From positions 434,001 to 498,000 of the forward strand of contig JAXMCW010000002.1 of the NCBI GenBank assembly GCA_046349155.1: a DNA stretch of 64,000 bases, in the 5' to 3' direction. Position numbers and translations under genes: made by a program. A model generated the notes under the pieces. That model saw only the letters and a list, made by a program, of their open reading frames with translations. It made no database searches and was not told the origin of the DNA. Of this stretch, positions 28,649-37,526 are shown piece after piece; the first letter of the stretch is position 1, and the number at the start of each line of letters is the position of its first letter. This stretch comes from Alsobacter sp046349155 (GTDB taxonomy: Bacteria; Pseudomonadota; Alphaproteobacteria; Rhizobiales; Beijerinckiaceae).

Positions 28649-28777
28649 TCAGAACCAGCCTGACTGATGAGCAAGCACACTGAGCATGCTTATGAAGGCG
28701 CAGCCGACGACGGCGGCGGCGAGCGCCCAGTCCAGCCAGTTGGCCTTCTCAGTGGTCTGGGAAATGAAATGCTCCAT
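28649..28777 (-). CDS. 42-residue membrane protein
   Basis: A short gene encoding MEHFISQTTEKANWLDW, then one hydrophobic helix (ALAAAVVGCAFISMLSVLA) and HQSGWF. GGGAGGAG lies eight to nine bases before the ATG at 28777, a strong ribosome binding site. The amphipathic N-terminus plus one helix resembles small phage or plasmid membrane proteins, but no family is recognised. It is near the SleB hydrolase end of the element on the same strand, so a lysis role is conceivable but unproven. Confidence 0.6.
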   Translation of the reverse strand: MEHFISQTTEKANWLDWALAAAVVGCAFISMLSVLAHQSGWF

Positions 28778-28994
28778 GGGCGGATGTCTCCTCCCGAGCA
28801 CCATGACCATCAGAAATTGAGGCGCCGTCTTCCCGATCGCAGAGAGAGCGCTGACGCCGGTTTACCCTTCTGGAGGGCCAGGTCGGCGGTCGGTGGTTTC
28901 GGTAAGCCGTGGGCCCAACTCTTGCCAGGCAAGCGGTCCCTGCTATGGTCCCGCCGCTCCCGGTCTGGGGCGCTCTGACCCGCTCGGGTGCAGG

Positions 28995-29225
28995 ATGAGC
29001 ACAATCCTCGGCGCTGTCTTCATCGCAGCCCGCCGCCTACAGATCTCCGCTCGCAGTCTCGTCGGGCCTCCGGGTCCAATTACCCGGCTTGGCGCTGACT
29101 TGATCCTTCTAGGAAGCGCGTCATTGGCACTTTGGATCGCCCGCGGTGCGCTCTCGGTTGCTGAGGCCTGCAACCGACTTTCGAAAGCGTGCCATCGCGC
29201 TCGACGGGCTCTGAGCGACTTTTGA
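28995..29225 (+). CDS. possible small membrane protein
   Basis: A 76-residue reading frame with a hydrophobic stretch (LGADLILLGSASLALWIARGAL) and a basic tail (KACHRARRALSDF). The upstream GGGTGCAGG is a moderate ribosome binding site. There is no family match and the composition is not decisive, so it may be non-coding. It is the only plausible gene between 28778 and 29462. Confidence 0.3.
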   Translation: MSTILGAVFIAARRLQISARSLVGPPGPITRLGADLILLGSASLALWIARGALSVAEACNRLSKACHRARRALSDF

Positions 29226-29462
29226 ATCTGCGAGTGATGAGGAAGCGGACCGTTTCTGAACCATTCTGGTTCGGGCTAGGCGCACGCGATACGCTGGAGA
29301 ACTCGACGCCCTGCGATTGTTGTACGACCCGCGCAGGCTCACCACGAGAACAGCTCTGTTCGCGCCTTTGAAAGCGTGCTCAGATGGGCCGCGCTGTTTG
29401 CGAAGATCGTTATCCGTTCGAGCAGTGGTCAGCTGCCCCGACCTGAATCTGGGGCTGCAAAA

Positions 29463-29756
29463 ATGAAAACGCTTATCGCTGTTGTTATAATCACCCTCGT
29501 CGCCAGCGAGGCCCAGGCGCAGTACTACGGCAATCGGTCGCGTAACTCCGGCACGTATGGCGGCTATGGAACGGGCTCGAACCCGAACAGCGTCTATGTC
29601 CAGCCGCACATCAATAGGAATGGCGCGTACGTGGACGGCTACCACCGCACTGCGCCCAACAATACGCTTCTCGACAATTACGGCACGCGGGGAAACGTTA
29701 ACCCCTACAACGGCCATGTCGGCACGCGGAGTCCGTATCTGTTCAACGATGACTGA
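29463..29756 (+). CDS. small secreted glycine/asparagine/tyrosine-rich protein
   Basis: A 97-residue protein with a clear signal peptide (MKTLIAVVIITLVASEAQA) and a mature part rich in G, Y, N and T (NSGTYGGYGTGSNPN, YVQPHINRNGAYVDGYHR, LDNYGTRGNVNPYNG). The GNVNPYNGHVGTRSP pattern is typical of a family of short exported proteins in rhizobia whose function is unknown. GGGG lies nine bases before the ATG. Copy 2 of the TGCCAAA repeat follows 19 bases after its stop. It may be cargo of the element. Confidence 0.75.
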   Translation: MKTLIAVVIITLVASEAQAQYYGNRSRNSGTYGGYGTGSNPNSVYVQPHINRNGAYVDGYHRTAPNNTLLDNYGTRGNVNPYNGHVGTRSPYLFNDD

Positions 29757-29775
29757 ATGCGACCTCCAGCGCGTC

Positions 29776-29810
29776 TGCCAAAACTGCCAAAACTGCCAAA
29801 ATGCCAAAAG
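29776..29810 (+). repeat. TGCCAAA-unit repeat, copy 2 (four units)
   Basis: Four consecutive units on the plus strand: TGCCAAAA, CTGCCAAAA, CTGCCAAAA, TGCCAAAAG. It has one unit more than the other copies. It lies between the stop of the small secreted protein and the nuclease-like gene. Confidence 0.85.
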
Positions 29811-29918
29811 TCCGCGCCGCTGATTGTCCGGCGGCGCCCACATTTTTGACATTGGCCGAGAGGGATGTTCTCGCCCATTGCGACTGGCTCAAATGGAAGC
29901 GTAGCGTGGGAGGCTTAG

Positions 29919-31076
29919 TTGTGTGACTTACCATTTCGGTCCGATACGAATAGAATTTTGGAAAGGCCTTGGAGAAAAGGTGAGCCATTATACGATTTTT
30001 ACAATTCCTCTTCCCGCCCAGCATATGCGGCGCTTCGGGCCCTTCTCAATAGTTGGGTGGAACAATTTCCAGCGGAACACCGACGGGAACTCACTCGTCG
30101 GATGCAGCGTGGATCAAATCATGAGTTTCAGGCGGTACTCGCCGAATTGCAGATACATGCCGCGTTGCTTGGACAAGGCCTCAATGTATTTGTCCACCCA
30201 GACACTCCAGGAACCACCAAGAAAGTCGACTTTCTCGCTATGTCCCGTAGCTGTGAGATTTACGTCGAGGTGACAAGTTTTGGACCAACTCAGCAGACGG
30301 TAGCTGTAGAGCGACAGGTTGCGGCCGTCTATCGCGCCATTGACGCAATTGAACTTCCGCCAGGGCATGCGCTTGGGTTTACCTTTGTTCAGCCAGGATC
30401 GAGAAACCCGTCGATCCGACATATTTGCAGAGCGATATACGTCTGGGCAGTAAGCCAGATTGCGAGGGGGGCCATTTCGTCAGAAGAAAAAGCCTTCACG
30501 TCGAATGGTTGGATATTCGAGATTTCGTTGCACGGCGGGCTTTCACCGAATACACGAGGCGGAATAGCAATCGAGATGGGCCAAATCAGATGGCTGGGGC
30601 CTCAACTCGAAATTCGCGATGCCCTAGCTACGAAGGCAAGACGTTATGGAGCTTTGGGGCGGCCATTTGTCATAGCCGTAGCCGACTGCGCTGACGAGAT
30701 CCAAGGTCAAACGCCAGGAGAAGCCCTGATTTCCGCTGCGTTCGGTGACGAGGCTGTGTCTATCCCTGTTGGCTTAGTTGGCCAAGCAGGTCTTGCAAGA
30801 ACCACAAGGCTCTCCAACGGCTTCTTTGGTACTCCGCATCGACCTCGCAATGTCAACGTTAGCGCAGTTATCCTTCTCCCAGACGGGGACATTTGGCGAC
30901 TTCGGGAAAAACACAGACAACCGTTGATACTCTACAATCCATATGCAATTCATCCGATCGACCCTTCTTGGCTTGCCTTAGATGAACTTACGGTTGTTGA
31001 TCACCGAGTTAAATACACCAAACGGGGCTGGCTTGCTGATCTGATAGGAATACCATCGCCATGGCCTCCAGAGTGA
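29919..31076 (+). CDS. candidate PD-(D/E)XK-like nuclease or unknown cargo protein
   Basis: A 385-residue soluble protein. The TTG start at 29919 has GGGAGG five to six bases upstream. Residues 66-120 contain E69 and E76 in a helix (NHEFQAVLAELQIHAALL), then VDFLAM (D104) and YVEVTSF (E117), in the order and spacing of a PD-(D/E)XK core, although the usual ExK lysine is not at its standard place (EVT). The C-terminal part (DGDIWRLREKH, WLADLIGIPSPWPP) is unrecognised. Base composition is clearly lower in GC than neighbouring genes, suggesting separate transfer. Its position as an isolated gene between structural and att regions is typical of phage cargo, so a defence role is possible. Confidence 0.55.
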   Translation: MCDLPFRSDTNRILERPWRKGEPLYDFYNSSSRPAYAALRALLNSWVEQFPAEHRRELTRRMQRGSNHEFQAVLAELQIHAALLGQGLNVFVHPDTPGTTKKVDFLAMSRSCEIYVEVTSFGPTQQTVAVERQVAAVYRAIDAIELPPGHALGFTFVQPGSRNPSIRHICRAIYVWAVSQIARGAISSEEKAFTSNGWIFEISLHGGLSPNTRGGIAIEMGQIRWLGPQLEIRDALATKARRYGALGRPFVIAVADCADEIQGQTPGEALISAAFGDEAVSIPVGLVGQAGLARTTRLSNGFFGTPHRPRNVNVSAVILLPDGDIWRLREKHRQPLILYNPYAIHPIDPSWLALDELTVVDHRVKYTKRGWLADLIGIPSPWPPE

Positions 31077-31225
31077 AAGTGTCTTTTGGAGTTGGTGAGA
31101 ATTTTGCGTAAGTTCTGGACTCCGCTCTGGAATCGCGAGATTTTTTAGCGTGTCGATGAATGGGCGCGCATATGGATCCAGGGACGCAGTCTACTCTCCA
31201 AGCCCACAAGAACCAAATTGATGCG

Positions 31226-31480
31226 TTAGCGGCTGAGACGCTCGCCCTCCAATTCGTGCTTACCGCTTTGTTGGGACATCTCCGCAATAGACCGGAAACG
31301 CGGGGGCTTGTTGATCAGAGTTTTAGCGACGCGGCGGATCTCGTTGAGCATTTCAGTTTGTCGGAAGGTGAGCGCTCCGGTCATGCGCCGCAGGCGCTCA
31401 ACATCATCGAGCAACTCCGGATTGCTGCTGCAGGCAAGAGCGATCCGAAGCACGGTGTTTAACTCAGTAGCAGTCAGCAT
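31226..31480 (-). CDS. small protein coupled to the SleB-type hydrolase gene
   Basis: An 84-residue soluble helical protein (MLTATELNTVLRIALACSSN, RQTEMLNEIRRVAKTLI). The ATG at 31480 overlaps the stop of the preceding hydrolase gene (TGATG) and GAGG lies just upstream, as with the other junctions of this operon. Family unknown. A plus-strand frame over the same bases (31160-31462) is treated as a shadow because it has no good ribosome binding site. Confidence 0.6.
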   Translation of the reverse strand: MLTATELNTVLRIALACSSNPELLDDVERLRRMTGALTFRQTEMLNEIRRVAKTLINKPPRFRSIAEMSQQSGKHELEGERLSR

Positions 31481-33636
31481 CACCTCAGCCCCGGGTTTAT
31501 GTCGCCAAAGCCCCCGCCCCAGCTGCCTCCAAAGCCACCCCAGCCTCCGAAGCTGGAAGCATTCAGGTCCCGGAGGTCGCGGCCCGTGAGGGGATCGATC
31601 AGGCTGCCGGCGTTCTCAATGCGGGCATTGCTGGCTGCGTTCGAGGTATCCTGCGCCCAATTTCCCGAGATGCCGTTGGCCTGCCCCCAGCTTCCAATAC
31701 CGGACATCGCGCCGATGTCGGGCAGCGGCGATGACGTGACAGGCGTTGGAGCCATCGAGGACCAGCTGGTGACGGCCGGCTGCTGGCTGAAGGCGTCCTG
31801 CAACGCGGAGTAAGCCGCCCCGGTCAGCATGCCACCAGCATCGTAGGCGCTGGTCAGGGCGTTCAGGGCGGCCATTCCGAGACCCGTGCGGTCGGAGAAC
31901 GCCGAACGGTTCTGCTGGGCGCTCACGGGGCTCCAGAGGCCGTTGAATGCCGACGAGAAGTCCGGCGCGGAGAAGCGCGGTGCTGCCGACATATCTGCGG
32001 ACGCCGAAGTTGATGGCGTGGCGGCCGGCATCGAGATGCGTGGAGCACGAGGCGCAGAGGGCCTGGGAGCCGCTACAGCGGGCGTTGCGGCCATGCTGGG
32101 CACGGTAGGTGCCTTTGGCGCTGGCGGGGCTCCAAAGTCCCCTGGCTTCGGGGCGGGAACCTCGGGCGGCAGGTCGACCGCGAAGTCCATGCCGGCAGTC
32201 GCTTCCGCCGGGGCGTCGCTGCTGATCGCAGGCGCTTGCGGGGGCATTCCATACGGGTCGGCAGTCGGGGCGTTTGGTACGTCCCATGTTGACGCGAATC
32301 CCGGGACGGAATCCGACGAAGGAAGTGGGGCAGCCGGCGCAAGGCTGGCATCGGGATAGCCCAGGCTATTCGCCTGCAGGCCCGTCAGATTGTACTGGCC
32401 GGCCCTCGGATTGACCCCGGCGGTGTTAAGCGGGCCGCCGAATGGCGAGCCAGTGCTGTAGTCGTTGAAGGAGCCCATCGAGCCGGGCTGCACAGTGCTG
32501 AATTCGTACGGGCTGACCGTCTGCTGATCTTGTCCAGTTGTGCTAAAATCAAATCCCGCTGGGGTGGTCGATGCGAACTGCTGCGAAAGATCGACGCCCA
32601 GAGAGGACATTGCGGGCGAGGGCTGCATGCTCGAAAACGAGTAGGGGCCGACGTCAGCCGAGAATTCGGAGAGGCGGCTCGGCACCCGCTGGTCCTGCGC
32701 GACAGTCGGGTAGCTCGCCTCGAACCCGCCGCCTGTCGTGAAGGGTTCGCCGTCGAACCCACCACCCGTCGTGTAGCTGTCTGGTCCGAAACCTGTCGTG
32801 TCGCTCGCAATGCTGGGAAATGATGATCGGATTGCAGACGGCAATTCGACCTGCGGGGCAATTGGGCTGAAGTCCGGCGCGATGTCCGGCAATGCCGACG
32901 AGAAGACGGGCGACAATTGTGCCGCCAGTGTCGGTGCGGGGTTCGAGGTGCCGTCCCAGACCGGCGCACCGAAGTCCATGCCCTCGCGGAACGTGTCGCG
33001 CAGCCTGTTCATGGAATTGGCCATGGCCGCACGCTCGACCGGCGAATTGAAGCTGCCCTGGTAGGCCGTCCAGTTCTTGGCGATGCCGCTGCTCAGGTCG
33101 AAGGGAGCGGTCGGGTCGAAGCCAGGTCCCGTGAAGGTATGATTGCCGATCTGCAGCCGGCCATACTGGCCCTCCAGCTTGTCCTGCGCAGCCGAGGTAC
33201 CCCACTGATCGGTAACGTCCTTGTTGGCGTAGCGGGTCGCCCCCTTCGTGACGCCGCGCAGCTCTCCGGAGCCCCACACACCAAAGGCTGCCTCGGCCGC
33301 CTGCTCCAGTTGTTTGCGCTCAGCAGCAGGAAGGGCAGCCATCGCAGCAGGGTTCGTTGCTGCGGCCTCAGCGCGGGCGGCCTGGAGGTATGCACCGATG
33401 GTGCGGGGATTGGACGAGTTCCAGGCATTGAACTGCGAGCCACCACCGGCCTTCGCCTGGTCGGCAACGCTGTCCCCGTAGCCTGCGTACTTCTGGTTCG
33501 CCACGCGGTTCGCGAGGACGTCCGCCACGGCAGCCATGCCCTTTACGCCTTCGCGCCCGGCCTCTCCGACCATCGTGCCAATGGCCGCGCCGTAGTCCCT
33601 GTCCGAAATGCCATAGGCAGAAAGCGGGTTAGCCAT
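31480..33636 (-). CDS. SleB-type cell wall hydrolase with long virion-like tail
   Basis: A 718-residue protein. The first 190 residues form a SleB/CwlJ-type hydrolase domain: VGEAGREGVKGMAAVADVLA, VADQAKAGGGSQFNAWNSSN, a catalytic-type E in the first motif and IGNHTFTGPGF as the final signature. The remaining 520 residues are low-complexity, rich in P, A, S and T, with repeated TTGGGF/FST segments, as in structural phage proteins. The ATG at 33636 overlaps the stop of the preceding gene (TGATG). It may be a virion-associated peptidoglycan hydrolase that locally opens the wall during DNA entry, or an endolysin with an extended tail. Confidence 0.75.
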   Translation of the reverse strand: MANPLSAYGISDRDYGAAIGTMVGEAGREGVKGMAAVADVLANRVANQKYAGYGDSVADQAKAGGGSQFNAWNSSNPRTIGAYLQAARAEAAATNPAAMAALPAAERKQLEQAAEAAFGVWGSGELRGVTKGATRYANKDVTDQWGTSAAQDKLEGQYGRLQIGNHTFTGPGFDPTAPFDLSSGIAKNWTAYQGSFNSPVERAAMANSMNRLRDTFREGMDFGAPVWDGTSNPAPTLAAQLSPVFSSALPDIAPDFSPIAPQVELPSAIRSSFPSIASDTTGFGPDSYTTGGGFDGEPFTTGGGFEASYPTVAQDQRVPSRLSEFSADVGPYSFSSMQPSPAMSSLGVDLSQQFASTTPAGFDFSTTGQDQQTVSPYEFSTVQPGSMGSFNDYSTGSPFGGPLNTAGVNPRAGQYNLTGLQANSLGYPDASLAPAAPLPSSDSVPGFASTWDVPNAPTADPYGMPPQAPAISSDAPAEATAGMDFAVDLPPEVPAPKPGDFGAPPAPKAPTVPSMAATPAVAAPRPSAPRAPRISMPAATPSTSASADMSAAPRFSAPDFSSAFNGLWSPVSAQQNRSAFSDRTGLGMAALNALTSAYDAGGMLTGAAYSALQDAFSQQPAVTSWSSMAPTPVTSSPLPDIGAMSGIGSWGQANGISGNWAQDTSNAASNARIENAGSLIDPLTGRDLRDLNASSFGGWGGFGGSWGGGFGDINPGLR

Positions 33637-33956
33637 CACTGGCCATCCGGCGAACGCATGAGGCTTGGCTTGCCCTCACCGAAGTCGTTGTTGAGGTGCT
33701 GCTGCCGAAGCTCAGGCGATGCACTCATGAAGGCGTCCATGTAGAGCTTCACGGCCTCCTCGTGCGTGAGCTTGCCGGAGCGCTCGCCATTGAAGGCATC
33801 AAGGGCGGCCTGGTCGATCGGATTGGTGCTCTTGCCCTGCGTCTGCAGGCCAGTCGGCTTCTGAGACTTCACTTCCGGAGAACCCGCGAAAACCGTCGAG
33901 CTGAGAATGCCGGTCACGATGAGGACTCCAAGAATTCGTATCCGCAGAACCTGCAT
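33636..33956 (-). CDS. small secreted protein in the virion-module operon
   Basis: A 106-residue protein with an N-terminal hydrophobic export signal (RIRILGVLIVTGILSSTVFA) and a charged mature part (DQAALDAFNGERSGKLTHEE, LRQQHLNNDFGEGKPSLMRS). It overlaps the SleB gene by one base and follows the 714-residue virion protein by 202 bases, a gap that holds an opposite-strand small membrane gene. Position suggests an accessory to wall hydrolysis or entry (spanin-like or inhibitor), but there is no recognised family. Confidence 0.6.
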   Translation of the reverse strand: MQVLRIRILGVLIVTGILSSTVFAGSPEVKSQKPTGLQTQGKSTNPIDQAALDAFNGERSGKLTHEEAVKLYMDAFMSASPELRQQHLNNDFGEGKPSLMRSPDGQ

Positions 33957-33992
33957 GCGTGATAGTTTGTTGGTTGGATCGGAAGCACAGGC

Positions 33993-34181
33993 ATGCGCGA
34001 CAAGGTTTCCAGGCTTCTCGAAGCCACGCTGTATCTCGGCGTCGTCTGCTGGATGGTGTGGCTGTTCTTCGACTGGAAAGAGACCGGCTCCAGCCGCTCC
34101 GCCATGGAGCTGATGGCGCTCGCCCTGCTCTCGTGGTGGCCTTTGATCCGCACGCGCATCAGGCATGGGTTCTGGCCGTAG
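33993..34181 (+). CDS. small two-helix membrane protein on the opposite strand (holin candidate)
   Basis: A 62-residue protein with two hydrophobic helices (ATLYLGVVCWMVWLFF and AMELMALALLSWWPL) and charged ends (MRDKVSR, RTRIRHGFWP). GGAAG lies eight bases before the ATG. It fills the 202-base gap between two minus-strand genes and overlaps the end of the virion protein gene by 23 bases. Two-helix topology, size and nearness to a hydrolase fit a class-II-like holin, but direction and lack of a family match keep this uncertain. Confidence 0.45.
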   Translation: MRDKVSRLLEATLYLGVVCWMVWLFFDWKETGSSRSAMELMALALLSWWPLIRTRIRHGFWP

Positions 34182-36303
34182 TCAGACCAGCGCCAACGCC
34201 GATCAGCCGGACGGCAAGGGCGCTGGCCTGGGTGCCGCGCCGCGGTGCGACAGCAAGCTGGCGAAGGAACTGGGCCGAGCGAGGATCGACCAGAATACGC
34301 GCGATCTGTCCGGTGTTCCTGCCGAGGTTCACCTGGTCCATGAATTCAGTGACACGCTTGATCAGCGACGTGCCACTGGTCTTCACGGCCGTGGCCGCTT
34401 CCGTCGCCAGGCTCCCCTGCTTCAGCTGCTTGATGATCTCCTGATTGAACGCCGTGGCCGAGCCCTGCTGAGGGCGCTGCCCCGTGGCTTCCATGATGTC
34501 CAGGAACCGGCGGAAACCCTGCCAGCGCTGGTCACCATGCGGGAGCGCGCGGATGGCGGCCTCCAGGTTGCGAGCCTGCTGCCCGTTGCCGGCAATCACC
34601 GCCGCGAATTTCGCACCGCCGAACTGATTGGCCCCGCCAGGGAGGTTCTGGGTGGCTTCGTCGAATGCCGCACGGATGTGGGAATGGATCAGGCTTTCTG
34701 TGGCCTGAAGGTCCCGACGGGCAAGGCGATGAACGGCTTCCGCGACGATGTTCTCGGAGCCGGGGGCAGAGACAGACGGCAACAGCGCTTCGCCCTGCGT
34801 TCTGACATTTCCCGTTCGGGAGATCTGTCCGACAGGTCCCTCGTTGAGAGGTTCAAGGACGTTCTGTCGGAGCGTCTGCTGCATGTCCCGAGCAGTGGCG
34901 TAATCGCCGTACCGCCCACCCGTGACACGCTCGGCCGCTTCCAACGGAGCCCGGCGCGCATCCTCAAGATTGGCCGCGATCAAGTTGCTTGAGTTGGCCT
35001 GCCCGGGCATGCGGGCATTGTCGGCCGCCTCGCGCATGCGACGCTGAACAAGGTCGATAACCGCGACATTGTCATCGGGCAGGTTTTCGATGCCACGGTT
35101 GAGCGCCGGATTGTTCCTGACCTCCTGCAAGGTCCGCTCATATAGCGGATCATCCAGAAGGCCCTGGTGGATCTGGTTGCCGACGCGCTGCTGCTGCGAG
35201 CGCTGATAGTACGGGCGCGTGACCTCGTTGATGGCCTGCTGCGCGCCGCCAATCTCGCCCTCTGCCGCACGCTGGGCACCGAGGCCGGTTCGCACGGGGT
35301 CCAGGGGCTGTTGCGCAATGTCGCCAAGGGCCTGTTGGCCTGCCGCCTGAACTTGCCCACGGCGCTCGGCCATGAGCGGCTTCATGACGTCGCCACCGCC
35401 ACGGCTATTCTCGACCACGCGGCGAAGATCGCCGAGGCGCGTAGCGCCGCCCGTGACCTGCTGGATCGCCTCATCCCAGGTGAGCCGTACGCCGCGCTGG
35501 GCAGCGTCTTGCATGAGGGTTTCGGCAGCGTCGATGGTTTGAGGAGCAACGCCGTCGAGGGCGTCGCCAACGGCTCCCCTGGCAGTGCCCCTGCCGATGG
35601 CACGGGCTAGACCGCCATTCCCTGCGACCCTCGCGGCCGACTCGATGAGGGGAGATGCGCCGGCACCTAGGACAAAGCCCATGCCGCCCGCTTTGGCAGC
35701 CCGGACCGGATCCTTGCTATCGGCGAGTTCGCTGCCGGCAGAGTAGAGCCCGGCAGTCCCACCGGCCTGGGCAGCCCGGCCCGTTATTGTCGTCGCCCCG
35801 CTGAGGCCTGGAAGCGCTGCAGCACCAAGCCCCACGCCGGCAACCGTTCCAGCCACCCCTGACTTGGAGTTCTGCCGGTTGAGGGCTGCTTCAATGTCCT
35901 GGGCGCGCTGGTAGTTCTGCGAGAACGTCGGGGCGTAACCTTCGATGCCCATCTTCCCAAGTCCGGTGGCAATTCCGGCTGCCACGTTACGGGGGATGTT
36001 CAGCCCGATGGTGTTGGCTGCGTTGATGAGCCCCGTGGCTGCCTCGTTGCCGACGCTGGACGGGCCGACGAGCATCGTGTCCGCCTTCTTCTGAAGGCCG
36101 GCCCGGAGATCGCTGGCGTACTTCGGATTTCCCGATAGCACGTCAGGGTTGACGTCGTCCGGCAGTCCCGAGGTGCTGCGGGAACCCTGGATACCCATTT
36201 GCGTGGCGATCTCGTCTACCGTCCTGTTCTGCTCCTCGGGAGAGAGCGTCAGGAACTTGTCGGAGACCTGAACGTCGCGGCCTTCAATGGTGAGCGTGGG
36301 CAT
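34159..36303 (-). CDS. internal virion / DNA-ejection-type protein (podovirus-like)
   Basis: A 714-residue protein. The N-terminus (LTIEGRDVQVSDKFLTLSPE, EEQNRTVDEIATQMG) is typical of internal virion or DNA-transfer proteins encoded by proteobacterial podoviruses and prophages. A central helical, alanine/glycine-rich part follows (GTVAGVGLGAAALPGLSG), and the C-terminus RILVDPRSAQFLRQLAVAP resembles the end of the same family. The ATG at 36303 overlaps the stop of the preceding gene (TGATG). Such proteins are packaged in the capsid and help DNA cross the envelope. No capsid or portal gene is present in the element. Confidence 0.7.
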   Translation of the reverse strand: MPTLTIEGRDVQVSDKFLTLSPEEQNRTVDEIATQMGIQGSRSTSGLPDDVNPDVLSGNPKYASDLRAGLQKKADTMLVGPSSVGNEAATGLINAANTIGLNIPRNVAAGIATGLGKMGIEGYAPTFSQNYQRAQDIEAALNRQNSKSGVAGTVAGVGLGAAALPGLSGATTITGRAAQAGGTAGLYSAGSELADSKDPVRAAKAGGMGFVLGAGASPLIESAARVAGNGGLARAIGRGTARGAVGDALDGVAPQTIDAAETLMQDAAQRGVRLTWDEAIQQVTGGATRLGDLRRVVENSRGGGDVMKPLMAERRGQVQAAGQQALGDIAQQPLDPVRTGLGAQRAAEGEIGGAQQAINEVTRPYYQRSQQQRVGNQIHQGLLDDPLYERTLQEVRNNPALNRGIENLPDDNVAVIDLVQRRMREAADNARMPGQANSSNLIAANLEDARRAPLEAAERVTGGRYGDYATARDMQQTLRQNVLEPLNEGPVGQISRTGNVRTQGEALLPSVSAPGSENIVAEAVHRLARRDLQATESLIHSHIRAAFDEATQNLPGGANQFGGAKFAAVIAGNGQQARNLEAAIRALPHGDQRWQGFRRFLDIMEATGQRPQQGSATAFNQEIIKQLKQGSLATEAATAVKTSGTSLIKRVTEFMDQVNLGRNTGQIARILVDPRSAQFLRQLAVAPRRGTQASALAVRLIGVGAGLTTARTHA

Positions 36304-37526
36304 CAGCGCTTCACTCCCCACGAAATGCCGCCGGAGGTCTGTCCCTGCATTGCACCGGGACGGCCGGAGCGGTCAGGCAGGCCGGACTGCTTGCCCGCGT
36401 TGACCGCGTTCTGCAGTTCCTGCCGGAACCCGAGAAGAAACCGGACACCCGTCTGCGGATCGATGGCGTTCAGCGGCGGCAGTGTCATGCGAAGCAGCTT
36501 GCGCTCAGCGTCCGAGACCGCGCCCTGTCCCTTCATGGAGATCTGGGCTTTCTGCAGTTCGAGATTGGAGCGGGCGGCCTCGTATTCCTGCCGTAGGGAT
36601 TCGGCCTCAGAATCGTGGAAGGGATTGAGGCTGTCGGTGATCGTGCCCAGGCCACGCACGTAGTCATTGCCAACGAACGGGCCGATGCCGCCCTTGGCCG
36701 CCAGCTTGTTGTACGCCCCGATAGCCCGGTCGATGTTGGAAATCCCGTTCTGTGCCGACGGCGCGGACGCATTGGCTGCAGCAGCCTGGTCAGCCGCCTG
36801 CTTCGTCATCTCCTCGCGCCATTTCTTGGGGTCGGCACCCGGCGGGGGTGCGGCGATCTCCTGGCCGGGGACGGCGGAGCTTCCGCCCGTCCCGCTCTGG
36901 CCATAGCCGGGGATCACGTCGCCTGGCTTGGCGAACTGGCTGCCGCGCTGGAAGTAGGTGCTCTCGGTCCCGGTCGTCGGGTCCTTGACCGTCACGGGTG
37001 ACCAGTTCGGTTGGGCCGTGGGAATGCCCAGCTTCCGGATCTGGGTCGGATCGGCCTTGTTGACGGCATAGACCGAGCCGTCAGCCCCGGTGACCCGGTC
37101 CCACTTATCCTCGCGGTTATCGACGCCGAACTGTGCAGCGGCCAGCTTCTGGACGAAGTCGGGATCAGAGACGTCTGCCCCGTACTTCTGCGCGAGATCA
37201 GGGTGGGCCTTTAGAAAGGCGGTGGCTGCTCGCTGGCGTGCAACCTTCTCCTGCTGTGCCTGCTCGTCCTGCTTCTGCTGGCGAGAGAGTAGCTGTCCGC
37301 GCTGCATACCCTGCATCGCATTGGCCCACCCTTCCTGCGGGTTCGAGCCCGAGAGGAAGCCCATGCCCATGCCCATCAACTCAGGCGAGGCGTCGCGCAG
37401 GCGCTGGCCTATGCCGCCGAGGATGCCGCTCCAGCCGCCGACGGGGCCGACCACCTGGCCGCTGCCGTTCGTTTGCACCGGGGTCGAATTGTCGAGGCCG
37501 AAAAGGCCGCTGAGAAGCCCTGTCAT
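36303..37526 (-). CDS. second virion-associated protein of the ejection module
   Basis: A 407-residue protein. It starts MTGLLSGLFGLDNSTPVQTN, then a glycine/methionine-rich segment (ELMGMGMGFLSGSNPQEG), a coiled-coil-like Q/K-rich region (SRQQKQDEQAQQEKVARQR), and a C-terminal helical part (EAARSNLELQKAQISMKGQG). This composition and its place just before the 714-residue protein match the internal or head-tail-associated proteins of podovirus-like clusters. The ATG at 37526 with upstream AAGGA is chosen over an in-frame ATG at 37592; it overlaps the preceding stop (TGATG). Confidence 0.65.
   Translation of the reverse strand: MTGLLSGLFGLDNSTPVQTNGSGQVVGPVGGWSGILGGIGQRLRDASPELMGMGMGFLSGSNPQEGWANAMQGMQRGQLLSRQQKQDEQAQQEKVARQRAATAFLKAHPDLAQKYGADVSDPDFVQKLAAAQFGVDNREDKWDRVTGADGSVYAVNKADPTQIRKLGIPTAQPNWSPVTVKDPTTGTESTYFQRGSQFAKPGDVIPGYGQSGTGGSSAVPGQEIAAPPPGADPKKWREEMTKQAADQAAAANASAPSAQNGISNIDRAIGAYNKLAAKGGIGPFVGNDYVRGLGTITDSLNPFHDSEAESLRQEYEAARSNLELQKAQISMKGQGAVSDAERKLLRMTLPPLNAIDPQTGVRFLLGFRQELQNAVNAGKQSGLPDRSGRPGAMQGQTSGGISWGVKR

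Noticed and set aside
33993..34181. Treating the plus-strand two-helix frame as a shadow
   Set aside because: It fills the 202-base gap between minus-strand genes, has a ribosome binding site and a clean two-helix design, so it is kept as a candidate instead.
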